Assembly (NCBI RefSeq): GCF_015244565.1
Contig: NZ_JABCQG010000008.1
Span: 62,001 to 126,000, forward strand
Reading direction: 5' to 3'
Length of the DNA stretch: 64,000 nucleotides
DNA from: Gluconobacter vitians
GTDB lineage: Bacteria; Pseudomonadota; Alphaproteobacteria; Acetobacterales; Acetobacteraceae
The stretch's first letter is position 1. Each line of letters starts with the position of its first letter. Positions 44,257 through 53,095 of this stretch are shown here, in pieces. The position numbers and the translations under genes were made by a program. The notes beneath the pieces were generated by a model. That model saw only the letters and a list, made by a program, of their open reading frames with translations. It made no database searches and had not been told where the DNA came from.

Positions 44257-46221
44257 TTGACTGCCCCTCTTGTCGGCTATGTCGATCTCTGTGACCGCGA
44301 ACAGTTTGCCGGATGGGCCGTTGATCTGGCCACGCCGGACACTCCGGTGCGGATTCAGGTGCGCGTCAACGGCGAACTGGTGGACGAAACGGACGCCGAC
44401 GGTTTCAGGGCCGATCTTCAGGGCGCGGCACGGGGCGGATACTGCGCCTTTCAGAAAACCTGGCCGGTTCCCCTGCCGCATGAAGGGGCGTTGATCGAAC
44501 TTACTGACGCCCGCGATGACCGTCCTCTGGCCGGCTCTCCGGTCCGGATCCCGCCCCTGCCCGCATCCCTTATGGGGTCGATCGATCTTGCGGACCGCTA
44601 TCACATTGCAGGCTGGGTCCGGGATCAGCTCAACCCCGACCGGACAGTGTGGCTGACAGTCTGGGTGGATGGCCAACCTGCAGGACGGGTTCCTGCCAAC
44701 CGCTTCCGCGCCGATCTGCGCGATGCCGGCTTTGGCACGGGACGGCATGGCTTTCATTATGCCTTTTCTTCCGCGATCGCCCCCCTGACGGATCATGTGA
44801 TCGAACTCCGGCATGGCGATGAGCGCTTCGGCACACCCTGCACGATTTCCGGAACCGGCAACGTCCTGTCCGCAGAGCTGAAGACCCATGTCTCCAGCAT
44901 TCTGCACGGACTGGATACACCCGTTGCACGGGCCGGGGCTCTGGCATTTCTCGTGAGTGAGGCGGACCGCCTCAGGGCACGGGAAAGTGCGGATCTGACG
45001 GCATTGCACGAGCGTGCACAGGCCCGGCGCATGCAGCGCCTCCGGCTTGAGGACAGTGACGCCCTCGCCGATGTTGCTTCGCTGCGGCCTGTTGCCCTGT
45101 TCATTGATGACCGCGCTCCTGATCCCCAACGGGATGCCGGTTCGGTCGCGTTCCTGTCGCATGTTCATACCGCCCAAAGCCTCGGCTACCGATGCTGCTT
45201 CATGGCATCCCGCTTTCCTCCCGGCGAAGAGGACCGCCTGCGTCTGGAGCAGCAGGGGATCGAATGTCTGATGCCGCCTGTCTTCACCTGCCCTGAAGAA
45301 GCGCTCAGGCAACTGGGAGCCGGGCTTGAAGTGGTCTATCTGCACCGGCTCAACAATGCGGAGAGCTATTCCGCCTTGGTGAGGGCCTTTGCGCCCACCG
45401 CCACGATGATCTGGAGCGTGGCCGATCTGACGTCCCTGCGCCTCCCCCGTCAGGCAGCCGTGGAATCCCGTCCCGAACTCGAACGGTTCGCCAGCCGTCT
45501 CGAGGTCCGGGAAAACATGTGTGCCTGGCTGGCGGATTTCGTGCTGACACATTCACCCGTCGAAGCCGGGCGCCTGTCACGCACCGTCCCCACAGCCAAC
45601 GTGCATGTCGCCCCCTGGACCGTGCCGGTATTTCCCCGCAAAGGACGGTCCCCGGATACTCCCGTCATCGCCTTCGTGGGGCATTTCGCCCATGACCCCA
45701 ATCTCGATGCGGCGAAATGGCTCGTTCTGACCATTATGTCGCTTCTGCGTGAGGCCGTCCCGGGCATCCGGTGCCGCCTGATCGGAAGCGCCATGCCGCA
45801 TGCCGTCCATATGCTGGCGGCAGAAGACGTGGAAATTATGGGGGCCGTGCCGGATCTGGAAGAGGCTCTGGCAGACGTCTCCCTGTGTGTTGCGCCGCTC
45901 CGCTTCGGGGCCGGGATCAAGGGCAAGGTGCTCGAAGCCTGGGCGGTCGGTCTGCCGATCGTCATGACTCCGATCGCAGCCGAAGGTCTGGTAGACCCTG
46001 CCGACCCGATATGGCGAAACTCCATCGCCGATACACCCTCCACGTTCGCAGAGCGGATCATCGCATTTCTGGACCCTGCCACGGGCCAGGAGCAGGTTAC
46101 GGCGGGGCAGAACCTTCTGAAAACCCGTTTCTCGGAACGGGCTGTTTTCAATGCCCTCTCCCCGCTTTTCCCTCCAGTGCCTCAGGAGATGGACGACATA
46201 GGCCCCATGGTCCTGAACTGA
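44257..46221 (+). CDS. GT4-like glycosyltransferase with two N-terminal repeat domains
   Basis: 654 residues, TTG start after GAGGGA. Residues 1-205 are two related domains of about 95 residues (GYVDLCDREQFAGWAVD and GSIDLADRYHIAGWVRD, each with a later FRADL block). A coiled linker follows. The C-terminal half is a GT-B glycosyltransferase with FGAGIKGKVLEAWAVGLPIV, typical of family GT4. Coupled to the Hint protein gene, so surface-protein glycosylation or polysaccharide synthesis is possible. Confidence 0.85.
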   Translation: MTAPLVGYVDLCDREQFAGWAVDLATPDTPVRIQVRVNGELVDETDADGFRADLQGAARGGYCAFQKTWPVPLPHEGALIELTDARDDRPLAGSPVRIPPLPASLMGSIDLADRYHIAGWVRDQLNPDRTVWLTVWVDGQPAGRVPANRFRADLRDAGFGTGRHGFHYAFSSAIAPLTDHVIELRHGDERFGTPCTISGTGNVLSAELKTHVSSILHGLDTPVARAGALAFLVSEADRLRARESADLTALHERAQARRMQRLRLEDSDALADVASLRPVALFIDDRAPDPQRDAGSVAFLSHVHTAQSLGYRCCFMASRFPPGEEDRLRLEQQGIECLMPPVFTCPEEALRQLGAGLEVVYLHRLNNAESYSALVRAFAPTATMIWSVADLTSLRLPRQAAVESRPELERFASRLEVRENMCAWLADFVLTHSPVEAGRLSRTVPTANVHVAPWTVPVFPRKGRSPDTPVIAFVGHFAHDPNLDAAKWLVLTIMSLLREAVPGIRCRLIGSAMPHAVHMLAAEDVEIMGAVPDLEEALADVSLCVAPLRFGAGIKGKVLEAWAVGLPIVMTPIAAEGLVDPADPIWRNSIADTPSTFAERIIAFLDPATGQEQVTAGQNLLKTRFSERAVFNALSPLFPPVPQEMDDIGPMVLN

Positions 46222-46231
46222 AAAACTGCTT

Positions 46232-47908
46232 TCAGAACCGGAACACGACATTGGACTGGGCATAGCTTCCGCTTTTGCCACCCGCCGCATGCAGCCCGTT
46301 TGAGGCCATGAACCGTGCCCCATAGATCTGCCAGGTCAGGTGCCGGTTCAGCTGGAGCTTGAGCGACGCCTGCGGCACCACGCCGATATAGCCGCCGTGA
46401 TAGGTTTTCGAGAATGTGTACGGGCCGGACGAATTCCAGATCGCACCATCCGCATTTTCCCGCCACATGAACGGCACCTTGAACTGAATGCTCGCAAAGC
46501 CTTTCCAGGGCGTGACGCTGAAAACCGGCGAGAGGCTGACGAGATTTGACGGCTGGATATAGGTCGTGGTGTCCAGATAGTTCGTCTGCGGATTGAAGGG
46601 CGCCATATAGGTCCGGACCGGTCCGTTCGTTCCATCGGCCCCGCCGGAATACAGATCCGCCTGCACGCCGATGAAGGGGTGGAGCGGCGACGGCGTATGG
46701 CGGTATCCCACGATCGTATTGACCGAATAGGCCTGAACGGAACTCTTGTGCTCGCTGCCAGATTTCTGGAACGTCCCGTCCTGATAGAGACCACCGAACG
46801 AATATTCGAAGGACGCGGCGGTGCCATACCAGCGGAATCCCACATTCCCGCGTGAGGACGTGCCTTTCATTGAACCTGAGACGAGTGGCACGACCGACAG
46901 GCTGCCACCATAGCGGTACCCGTAATAGAAGATGTCCAGAAATGAATGGACCGTTTCCCCGCCAATGGAGAACTGCGGCACGAGAGCCGTAATGTCACCG
47001 CCATACAGGCGCGTACCGTAATCTTCCTTGTCGTGGAACATCAGGGTCGCATCCGTCTTGGTCTGGACGAAATCGAACGCATCGACCCGGATATTCGGCC
47101 AGATCGCATAGATACGGCCACCGTTCCACGACAGCGGCACGTTGGGCGTCTCGCGGTTATATAGGACATAGGACGGCGCATCGAGGAACTGCTGACGGCC
47201 GAACATGAAGCCGGTCTGCGCGCCCGCCAATTTGCCTTTAAATTCGATGAAAGCCTGCTGAAGGTCCAGCCGCTTGCGATACGTCGTGTTGTAGCCAAAG
47301 CCCTTCCAGCCCGCGGCATCCGCGTTGATGAGCTGACCAAACAGCCGGACATGCTCACCTAAATGCAGATCCGCGCCATACAGGTTCCGCACGCCAAAAC
47401 GGCCGGAATTGCTGCCGCCCTTCTTTCCCAGAAAGGGCGTCTCCTCGTACCAGTTGCGCAGCCGCGTCTCGCCGGAAAAGGACAGCCAGATCGTCTTTGC
47501 ATCATTCAGAGCGATGAACTTGAGCGGATCGAACGGATCGTCCCGGCGGCTTTTATCCCGCAGGAAGCTCCAGTCTTCCGCCCAGGGCGCCACACCATAA
47601 CGGCCAACCGGCCCAAACCCAGCGGACTCGCCGTTGCCGTAACTGAACGCGCCCCACGGACCCTGACGCCCCTGCGGCGCATGGTTCTGACTGGCCACGA
47701 CACGACGCGGCTGTGCCACGACACCGGCATGGGGATAGTTCTGGATGGGTGGCCGTTCCGTGGACGGGACGTGAATCCACTCTTCCGTCTGCGTAGTCGG
47801 CGTGGCCGATACCGGCGTTCCGGCTGCCACGGACAGCCGGGGCATGCAGATATCCAGCGCCATCAGGGCAAAGAGAGAGCGGTTCCTGTACGAATGATGA
47901 CGCGACAT
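46232..47908 (-). CDS. Alginate-export (AlgE-like) outer-membrane protein
   Basis: 558 residues. Signal peptide (to about residue 29), a Pro-rich linker, then an AlgE-type beta-barrel (FGVRNLYGADLHLGE, MFGRQQFLDAPSYVLYN) ending VVFRF, with the aromatic terminal residue of outer-membrane proteins. AlgE homologues export anionic polysaccharides; acetic acid bacteria make acetan-like acidic polymers rather than alginate, so the substrate is uncertain. It is convergent with the glycosyltransferase, with only 10 bases between. Confidence 0.85.
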   Translation of the reverse strand: MSRHHSYRNRSLFALMALDICMPRLSVAAGTPVSATPTTQTEEWIHVPSTERPPIQNYPHAGVVAQPRRVVASQNHAPQGRQGPWGAFSYGNGESAGFGPVGRYGVAPWAEDWSFLRDKSRRDDPFDPLKFIALNDAKTIWLSFSGETRLRNWYEETPFLGKKGGSNSGRFGVRNLYGADLHLGEHVRLFGQLINADAAGWKGFGYNTTYRKRLDLQQAFIEFKGKLAGAQTGFMFGRQQFLDAPSYVLYNRETPNVPLSWNGGRIYAIWPNIRVDAFDFVQTKTDATLMFHDKEDYGTRLYGGDITALVPQFSIGGETVHSFLDIFYYGYRYGGSLSVVPLVSGSMKGTSSRGNVGFRWYGTAASFEYSFGGLYQDGTFQKSGSEHKSSVQAYSVNTIVGYRHTPSPLHPFIGVQADLYSGGADGTNGPVRTYMAPFNPQTNYLDTTTYIQPSNLVSLSPVFSVTPWKGFASIQFKVPFMWRENADGAIWNSSGPYTFSKTYHGGYIGVVPQASLKLQLNRHLTWQIYGARFMASNGLHAAGGKSGSYAQSNVVFRF

Positions 47909-47986
47909 AGCCTGAGAACTCCAGACGGGGTTCGCAGAACATTATGCAGAGCTGCAAAAACATCAATCGTCATAGTTTTAAATAAT

Positions 47987-48008
47987 AAAAACTATTCTAT
48001 TTAGTTTT
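47987..48008. other. AT-rich inverted repeat
   Basis: AAAACTA and TAGTTTT flank an 8-base spacer. It overlaps the last base pairs of the yigZ stop and lies in the 98-base gap upstream of the AlgE-like gene. It may slow or end transcription, but the stem is weak. Confidence 0.35.
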
Positions 48009-48594
48009 AATCCAGCCGCGTGATGTCCATCTGCCCCCGCGTCCGATCCCGCAGCCAGTCCATGATGGCATCGGCCTCTTCCACAGGGACAGCCAGCGTC
48101 ATCCAGGCCCCTTCCCCATCGAACTCACATTCCGTCCGGCTTGCCCGCCAGCCCTCGATTTTCGATTCCACCATGGCAAAGCTCGAAAACGGACAGTGAA
48201 ACCTCAGGGGCACGGTTTCGATCCGCTCGATCCGCTCCGCCTCGCGCAGACACGCCGACGCCGCCCCGCCATAGGCCCGCACGAGCCCCCCAGCCCCGAG
48301 CTGCACACCGCCATACCAGCGCGTGACGACGATCATCACGTTGTCGAAATCCTGCCCTTCAATGGCAGACAGAATCGGACGCCCTGCCGTGCCTCCGGGC
48401 TCTCCATCATCGCTGGAACGGAAGCGCTGGCCCGTTTTGAAGGCCCAGCAGTTATGGGTGGCGTCCGGGACGGCGACCTCGCGAAAGAAGGTCATGGCGG
48501 CAGCTTCGTCTTCCACGGGGGCCGCGGAAGCGCGGAAAACACTGTTACGAATCACACTTTCATAGGTCGCGAGGCCGGGAAGAGTCCATGTCAT
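48007..48594 (-). CDS. YigZ/IMPACT-family protein (UPF0029)
   Basis: 195 residues. The N-terminal UPF0029 core is clear (HNCWAFKTG, SSDDGEPGGTAGRPIL and VVTRWYGGVQLGAGGLVRAYG). A smaller C-terminal domain follows. Related proteins in eukaryotes inhibit GCN2; the bacterial role is not settled. It is divergent from hpnN. Confidence 0.93.
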   Translation of the reverse strand: MTWTLPGLATYESVIRNSVFRASAAPVEDEAAAMTFFREVAVPDATHNCWAFKTGQRFRSSDDGEPGGTAGRPILSAIEGQDFDNVMIVVTRWYGGVQLGAGGLVRAYGGAASACLREAERIERIETVPLRFHCPFSSFAMVESKIEGWRASRTECEFDGEGAWMTLAVPVEEADAIMDWLRDRTRGQMDITRLD

Positions 48595-48674
48595 GGCTTT
48601 CCTTCTGCCTCAGGATCGCTGAAATGTCAGGATGGGGTAGGGAAACGCTGCCCGTTCTGTTAAGGGTAGGCCCC

Positions 48675-51263
48675 ATGTTTTCGGATCTGACCGGTCGGCT
48701 GAATGCCGTCTGCGCGCGTCGTGCGCCCCTCGTTCTGGCCCTGTTCGCACTGCTCTGTGCCGGCTGCGTTGCGTTAAGTATCACGCGGATCAGCGTGACC
48801 ACTGACACGAGCAAGATGTTTGCCAACAGCCTGCCGTGGAAAAAGCGGAGCATGGAGCTGACGCGCCTGTTCCCGCAGGACAGCAACCAGCTTGTCGCCA
48901 TCATCGACAGCCGTATCCCCGAACAGGGCCGGCTGGCCGCACGACAGCTTGCCGCGACGCTCTCGCAGGATCATACCCATTTCAAGACGGTCAGTCTGCC
49001 CGGCGACAATGCCTTCTATAACAGTCACGGCTTCCTGTTCCTTGATACGAAGGATCTGGAGCCCCTGCTGGATTCGATCGTCTCCGCACAGCCCTTCCTG
49101 GGCACGCTGGCGGCTGATCCGTCTGCCCGCGGGCTGTTCGGCGCGCTGGGGCTGATCGGTGAAGGCATCAAGGCCGGACAGGGCATCCCGAGCGGCTTCA
49201 ACGGCGCGCTGGACGGTTTCGCCAATTCCCTGACCGCAGCGGCAAACGGCCACCCGCAGGACATGTCCTGGCAGAACCTGCTGATCGGCAAGCTCGCCGA
49301 ACTGGGCTCGCAATACGAGTTCGTCGTCACCCAGCCGAAGCTCGATTACAGCTCCTTCCAGCCCGGCGAGAGCGCCACGACCGCCATGCGCCAGGCGATC
49401 AACAATCTCGAATTCGTGAAGACGAAGGAAGCTTCGGGCATCATCACTGGCGAAGTGAAGCTGTCTGACGAAGAGTTCTCCACTGTCGCACACGGCATGG
49501 TGCTCGGCCTCATCATCTCGCTTGTTCTCGTCGCAGTCTGGCTGATCCTTGCGGTCCATTCCCCGCGCGTCATCATCCCCATCCTGCTGACCCTCATCAG
49601 CGGCCTGCTCCTGACGACAGGCTTTGCGGCTCTGGCGGTCGGCGAGCTGAACCTGATCTCGGTAGCCTTCGCGATCCTCTTCGTCGGCATCGCGGTCGAT
49701 TTCGCCATCCAGTACAGTGTGCGCCTGCGTGGACAGCGCAACCCGGACGGCTCGCACCCGTCCCTGCATGACGCCATCATCCTGACGGGTCAGGAAAGCG
49801 GTGCGCAGATCCTTGTCGCTGCCCTCGCAACAGCCGCGGGCTTTCTGGCATTCTATCCCACGAGCTTCATCGGTGTGGCACAGCTCGGCCTGATCGCAGG
49901 CTTCGGCATGCTGATCGCCTTTTTCTGCACCATGACGCTGTTGCCGGCACTGCTGTCTATTTTCCATGCGAAACTGGGCAATGGCACGCCGGGCTTTGCG
50001 TTCATGGCGCCCGCTGACGCGTTTCTGCGACACAAGCGCCGCCAGGTCGTCGGCGTTTTCGCGCTTCTGGGAGTTGTGGGGCTGGCTCTCATGCCGCTCC
50101 TGAAGTTCGATGCTGATCCGCTGCATACCAAGGATCCCAACACCGAGGGCATGCGCGCGCTGCATCTGCTGGAAGCCAACCCGCTCACCACGCCCTACAG
50201 CGCACAGGTCCTGACCCCGAACCTGACGGAAGCCGCCCGACAGGCCGCAGCGTTCTCGAAGCTGCCGAGCGTGCATGACGTGCTTTGGCTCGGCGCTCTG
50301 GTCCCCGATGATCAGAAGACCAAGCTGGCCATGATCGAGGACACAGCCTCCATCCTGCTGCCGACCATCACGGTCGCCAATCCGGCACCGGCACCGGACG
50401 CTGCGGCCATCCGCGCTGCCGCCGTCACGGCCGCGCAGAAACTGGATGCCGTGAAGGATCAGCTGCCCGCCCCGCTGGAAAAGATCCGTCAGGCCCTGCA
50501 CACGCTCTCGACGGCTCAGGACAACACGCTGCTTCAGGCCAGCACGTCCCTGACGCGCTTCCTGCCGGACGAGCTATCGATGCTGCGCACGGCGCTCCAG
50601 CCCACGCCGGTCACGATGGAGAGCATCCCACAGGATGTGCGTCAGGACTATGTCCTGCCTGACGGCCGCGCCCGCCTGACCATCCATCCCAAGGGCCAGA
50701 TGTCCGAGACGCCGGTGCTGCACCGCTTCGTCAGGGAGCTGCGTTCCGTTAACCCGGACGTGGCCGGCCCTGCGATGGAAATCACGGAGAGCGCCAACAC
50801 GATCGTCCATGCCTTCACGGTCGCGGCCATCTGCGCGCTCATCATGATCGCCATCATCCTGCTGGTCGTCCTGCGCCGTCTGCTGGATGCGGCTCTTGTC
50901 ATGGCGCCGCTGCTGATGTCCGCCCTGCTGACGGTCATTCTGGTCGTCACGGTGCCGGAGACGTTGAACTACGCCAACATCATCGCCCTGCCGCTGCTGC
51001 TGGGCGTGGGTGTGTCGTTCAACATCTATTTCGTCATGAACTGGCGCGAGGGTGTGAAGGGTCCGCTCACCTCTCCCACGGCGCGGGCGGTGCTGTTCTC
51101 CGCCCTGACGACCGCCACGGCGTTCGGCTCGCTCGCCCGCTCCGGCCATCCGGGTACGGCCAGCATGGGGCGTCTGCTTCTGATGTCGCTCGGCTGTACG
51201 CTGCTCTGCACGCTGGTCTTCGTGCCGGCCCTGCTGCCCAAACGCCCGATCGACGAGGCCTGA
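48675..51263 (+). CDS. hpnN: Hopanoid-associated RND transporter HpnN
   Basis: 862 residues with two six-span MMPL-type halves and a periplasmic domain in each. Proteins of this family move hopanoids to the outer membrane. The opening (AVCARRAPLVLALFALL, TTDTSKMF) and the LNLISVAFAILFVGIAVDFAI segment are typical of HpnN. Start at 48675 follows AAGGGTAGG; an in-frame start at 48588 would overlap yigZ. No other hopanoid gene is in the window. Confidence 0.9.
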   Translation: MFSDLTGRLNAVCARRAPLVLALFALLCAGCVALSITRISVTTDTSKMFANSLPWKKRSMELTRLFPQDSNQLVAIIDSRIPEQGRLAARQLAATLSQDHTHFKTVSLPGDNAFYNSHGFLFLDTKDLEPLLDSIVSAQPFLGTLAADPSARGLFGALGLIGEGIKAGQGIPSGFNGALDGFANSLTAAANGHPQDMSWQNLLIGKLAELGSQYEFVVTQPKLDYSSFQPGESATTAMRQAINNLEFVKTKEASGIITGEVKLSDEEFSTVAHGMVLGLIISLVLVAVWLILAVHSPRVIIPILLTLISGLLLTTGFAALAVGELNLISVAFAILFVGIAVDFAIQYSVRLRGQRNPDGSHPSLHDAIILTGQESGAQILVAALATAAGFLAFYPTSFIGVAQLGLIAGFGMLIAFFCTMTLLPALLSIFHAKLGNGTPGFAFMAPADAFLRHKRRQVVGVFALLGVVGLALMPLLKFDADPLHTKDPNTEGMRALHLLEANPLTTPYSAQVLTPNLTEAARQAAAFSKLPSVHDVLWLGALVPDDQKTKLAMIEDTASILLPTITVANPAPAPDAAAIRAAAVTAAQKLDAVKDQLPAPLEKIRQALHTLSTAQDNTLLQASTSLTRFLPDELSMLRTALQPTPVTMESIPQDVRQDYVLPDGRARLTIHPKGQMSETPVLHRFVRELRSVNPDVAGPAMEITESANTIVHAFTVAAICALIMIAIILLVVLRRLLDAALVMAPLLMSALLTVILVVTVPETLNYANIIALPLLLGVGVSFNIYFVMNWREGVKGPLTSPTARAVLFSALTTATAFGSLARSGHPGTASMGRLLLMSLGCTLLCTLVFVPALLPKRPIDEA

Positions 51264-51357
51264 ACCGCCCTGACACGGTTTGCAGCAATGTGACAGGCAT
51301 TATGGCAACCGTGCGTTTCCTCAAGGGTTGAGATCTTCCACAACGGAGGATCTCATC

Positions 51358-51909
51358 TTGAGCACAGATCATTCAGGATTGCCGCGCGGCATTGACCATG
51401 TCGGCGTCACCGTCCCGGACATCGAAGCTGCCATCCGCTTTCTGGAAGAAGCCTTTGGCGCGGTTGCGCTCTATCGCAACGTTACCCGCACCGAGCCACA
51501 GAAAGGCCCGCAGACGGAAAAGATCCTCGGCCTGCCCGCAGGTACCGTCGTGGTCGAAATGTGCATGATGGCGCTGGGACATGGCCCGGGCATCGAGCTG
51601 TTTGAAATGAAAGGCCCCGACCAGCGCGAGGCCGCCCGCCTCTGCGACTGGGGCCTCCAGCATTTCGCGGTCTATGTCGATGACATCCACGCCGCCTGTC
51701 ACCGTTTCCGGGAAGCCGGCGGCGCGCTCCTGACCGAACCGCAGGGTCAGCCCTCCCTCGAAGCCGCGCCGGGGAACATGTTCTGCTACGGCCGCACCCC
51801 CTGGGGCATGATCGTGGAGCTGCTTTCCACCCCCCATCAGGAACGCTTCAACGACATCGCCCCCATGGACCGCTACCAGCCACCCCCGCGCGAAGGATCT
51901 GATGCATGA
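51358..51909 (+). CDS. VOC-family protein (glyoxalase-like)
   Basis: 183 residues, TTG start after GGAGG. Vicinal-oxygen-chelate fold with the opening RGIDHVGVTVPDIEAAIRFLEEAFG and a repeat with FAVYVDDIHAAC. Metal-ligand candidates are His in IDHVG, His in LQHFAVY, and the Glu in VELLS. It may be a lactoylglutathione lyase-like or dioxygenase-like enzyme. The next gene overlaps by four bases. Confidence 0.88.
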   Translation: MSTDHSGLPRGIDHVGVTVPDIEAAIRFLEEAFGAVALYRNVTRTEPQKGPQTEKILGLPAGTVVVEMCMMALGHGPGIELFEMKGPDQREAARLCDWGLQHFAVYVDDIHAACHRFREAGGALLTEPQGQPSLEAAPGNMFCYGRTPWGMIVELLSTPHQERFNDIAPMDRYQPPPREGSDA

Positions 51910-52421
51910 CCCGCTTCCTCCCATTCGCCGCAGCCCTTCTGGCAGCAGCAACTTTCGGGCCGGTACACGCGGCCGATCCGACCCCGCCAACCGCCTGGTA
52001 CTGGCATAACTGGACGGACCATGACGGCATCAGCCACATGACCCGCTGTCCGTTTCACAACTATGACCTGAAATCCATGTCCAAGCCGGCAGGGCCGCAA
52101 TGGCAGGACCATGTTCATGAAGGCAACGCGCAGATCATCTCCACCGTGCAGCCCGCACACTGGGATGGAAGCTGGCATCCGGACCCGAAAGTGCAGTGGA
52201 TCATCCCGCTGCAGGGTTCATGGTATGTGACAGCCATGGACGGAAAGAAGGTTGTCATGGGTCCGGGAGAGGTCTCCCTTGGTGAGGACCAGATGAGCCG
52301 CAAGGACGCCAAGGGCCATGTCGGGCATTTTGCTGGCAATGTCGGAGACGGCCCCGTTACCCTGATGGTCATACAGACCGATGAACAGCCGACCGTGGAT
52401 CAGCCCTGCCGTTTCCACTAA
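51906..52421 (+). CDS. Exported cupin-domain protein
   Basis: 171 residues. Signal peptide to about residue 22 (VHA), then a cupin-like beta-barrel. His/Trp-rich motifs are WYWHNWTDHDG, HVHEGNAQII and WIIPLQGSWYV. It overlaps the VOC gene by four bases (ATGA), so the cytoplasmic VOC protein and the exported cupin are co-translated. Function unknown. Confidence 0.8.
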   Translation: MTRFLPFAAALLAAATFGPVHAADPTPPTAWYWHNWTDHDGISHMTRCPFHNYDLKSMSKPAGPQWQDHVHEGNAQIISTVQPAHWDGSWHPDPKVQWIIPLQGSWYVTAMDGKKVVMGPGEVSLGEDQMSRKDAKGHVGHFAGNVGDGPVTLMVIQTDEQPTVDQPCRFH

Positions 52422-52455
52422 AGGGCTTCTGGTGATCGGTGTCCGATCGGAACAA

Positions 52456-52486
52456 GCCGAATCCGGATCGACCGCCCGGATTCGGC
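52456..52486 (+). terminator. Hairpin after exported cupin gene
   Basis: GCCGAATCCGG (52456-52466) pairs perfectly with CCGGATTCGGC (52476-52486). There is no T run, so it may act as a weak or factor-assisted terminator. Confidence 0.55.
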
Positions 52487-52918
52487 GTTCCGGAAGACCC
52501 GTTCTGACAGATCGCCACGCTCGGATGGCATACCACCCTCTCCTGAAGCTGCTGCCCGCTCCTCCATATCGTGAATAATCCGCGAAAAGGTCGGGGAGCA
52601 TTTTTTCGGATTTCAGCTTCGCCGGGTCAGTTACAAAACCCGGAAAAATACCATGACAAACCGTTACTAAGTTACGATACCGGTATTATAATTGCCGCTC
52701 AGAACATTCGATGGGGCAGGAAATTAAAATACAGATACGTCATAGATTTATAGAATAATATTTAAAAATTAAATGCAAAACATTTGTTTATTTTTTTAAC
52801 AAAATTACTTCCGCAATATCAAAATTATCCTCAGGCAATATCCTGATTTCCTCTATTTACTACACAATATATATTCAGGAGTATATATTATATTCTAAGT
52901 ATATTACTTGAATTATCT

Positions 52919-52982
52919 TGTCACAATTCTCTCAGGAATTAGAAATGTGACATAAGCGCAACGCCTTTAATGACATGTGACA
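52919..52982. promoter_or_regulatory. Array of TGTGACA motifs
   Basis: TGTCACA (52919-52925, the reverse form), TGTGACA (52946-52952) and TGTGACA (52976-52982). The first two form an inverted repeat around an inner AATTC/GAATT. The last two are 30 bases apart, close to three DNA turns. This is a plausible activator-binding array upstream of the promoter at 53000. Confidence 0.5.
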
Positions 52983-52999
52983 TGAGTGTTGCATTCCTG

Positions 53000-53014
53000 T
53001 GGCAAAATCATTGC
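53000..53014 (+). promoter_or_regulatory. Sigma-54-like promoter of the TonB receptor gene
   Basis: TGGCA (-24) and TTGC (-12) at exact consensus spacing (TGGCA-N6-TTGC), 82 bases before the start codon at 53096. The match to TGGCACG-N4-TTGC is nine of eleven. Function is inferred. Confidence 0.55.
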
Positions 53015-53095
53015 GCACCGTTTCGATTTCCGATGAAAATATCGCCAGAGATAAAATCTACTTGCGACCTTCATCGAAAAGGAACAACGGCCGCG

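Larger units (their letters stand above)
52422..53095. other. 674-base AT-rich intergenic region
   Basis: The first 200 bases are ordinary; 52640-52930 is strikingly A+T-rich. It contains a hairpin after the cupin gene, repeats of TGTGACA, and a sigma-54-like promoter ahead of the TonB receptor. Short frames (such as 52571-52753) look random. I see no gene. Confidence 0.7.

Noticed and set aside
52571-52753. A 60-residue frame in the AT-rich gap
   Set aside because: No ribosome site, mixed composition, and it ends within the AT-rich stretch; it appears random.
52946-52982. TGTGACA motifs read as CRP sites
   Set aside because: CRP sites need TGTGA-N6-TCACA in inverted form at six-base spacing; the motifs here are 20 or more bases apart.
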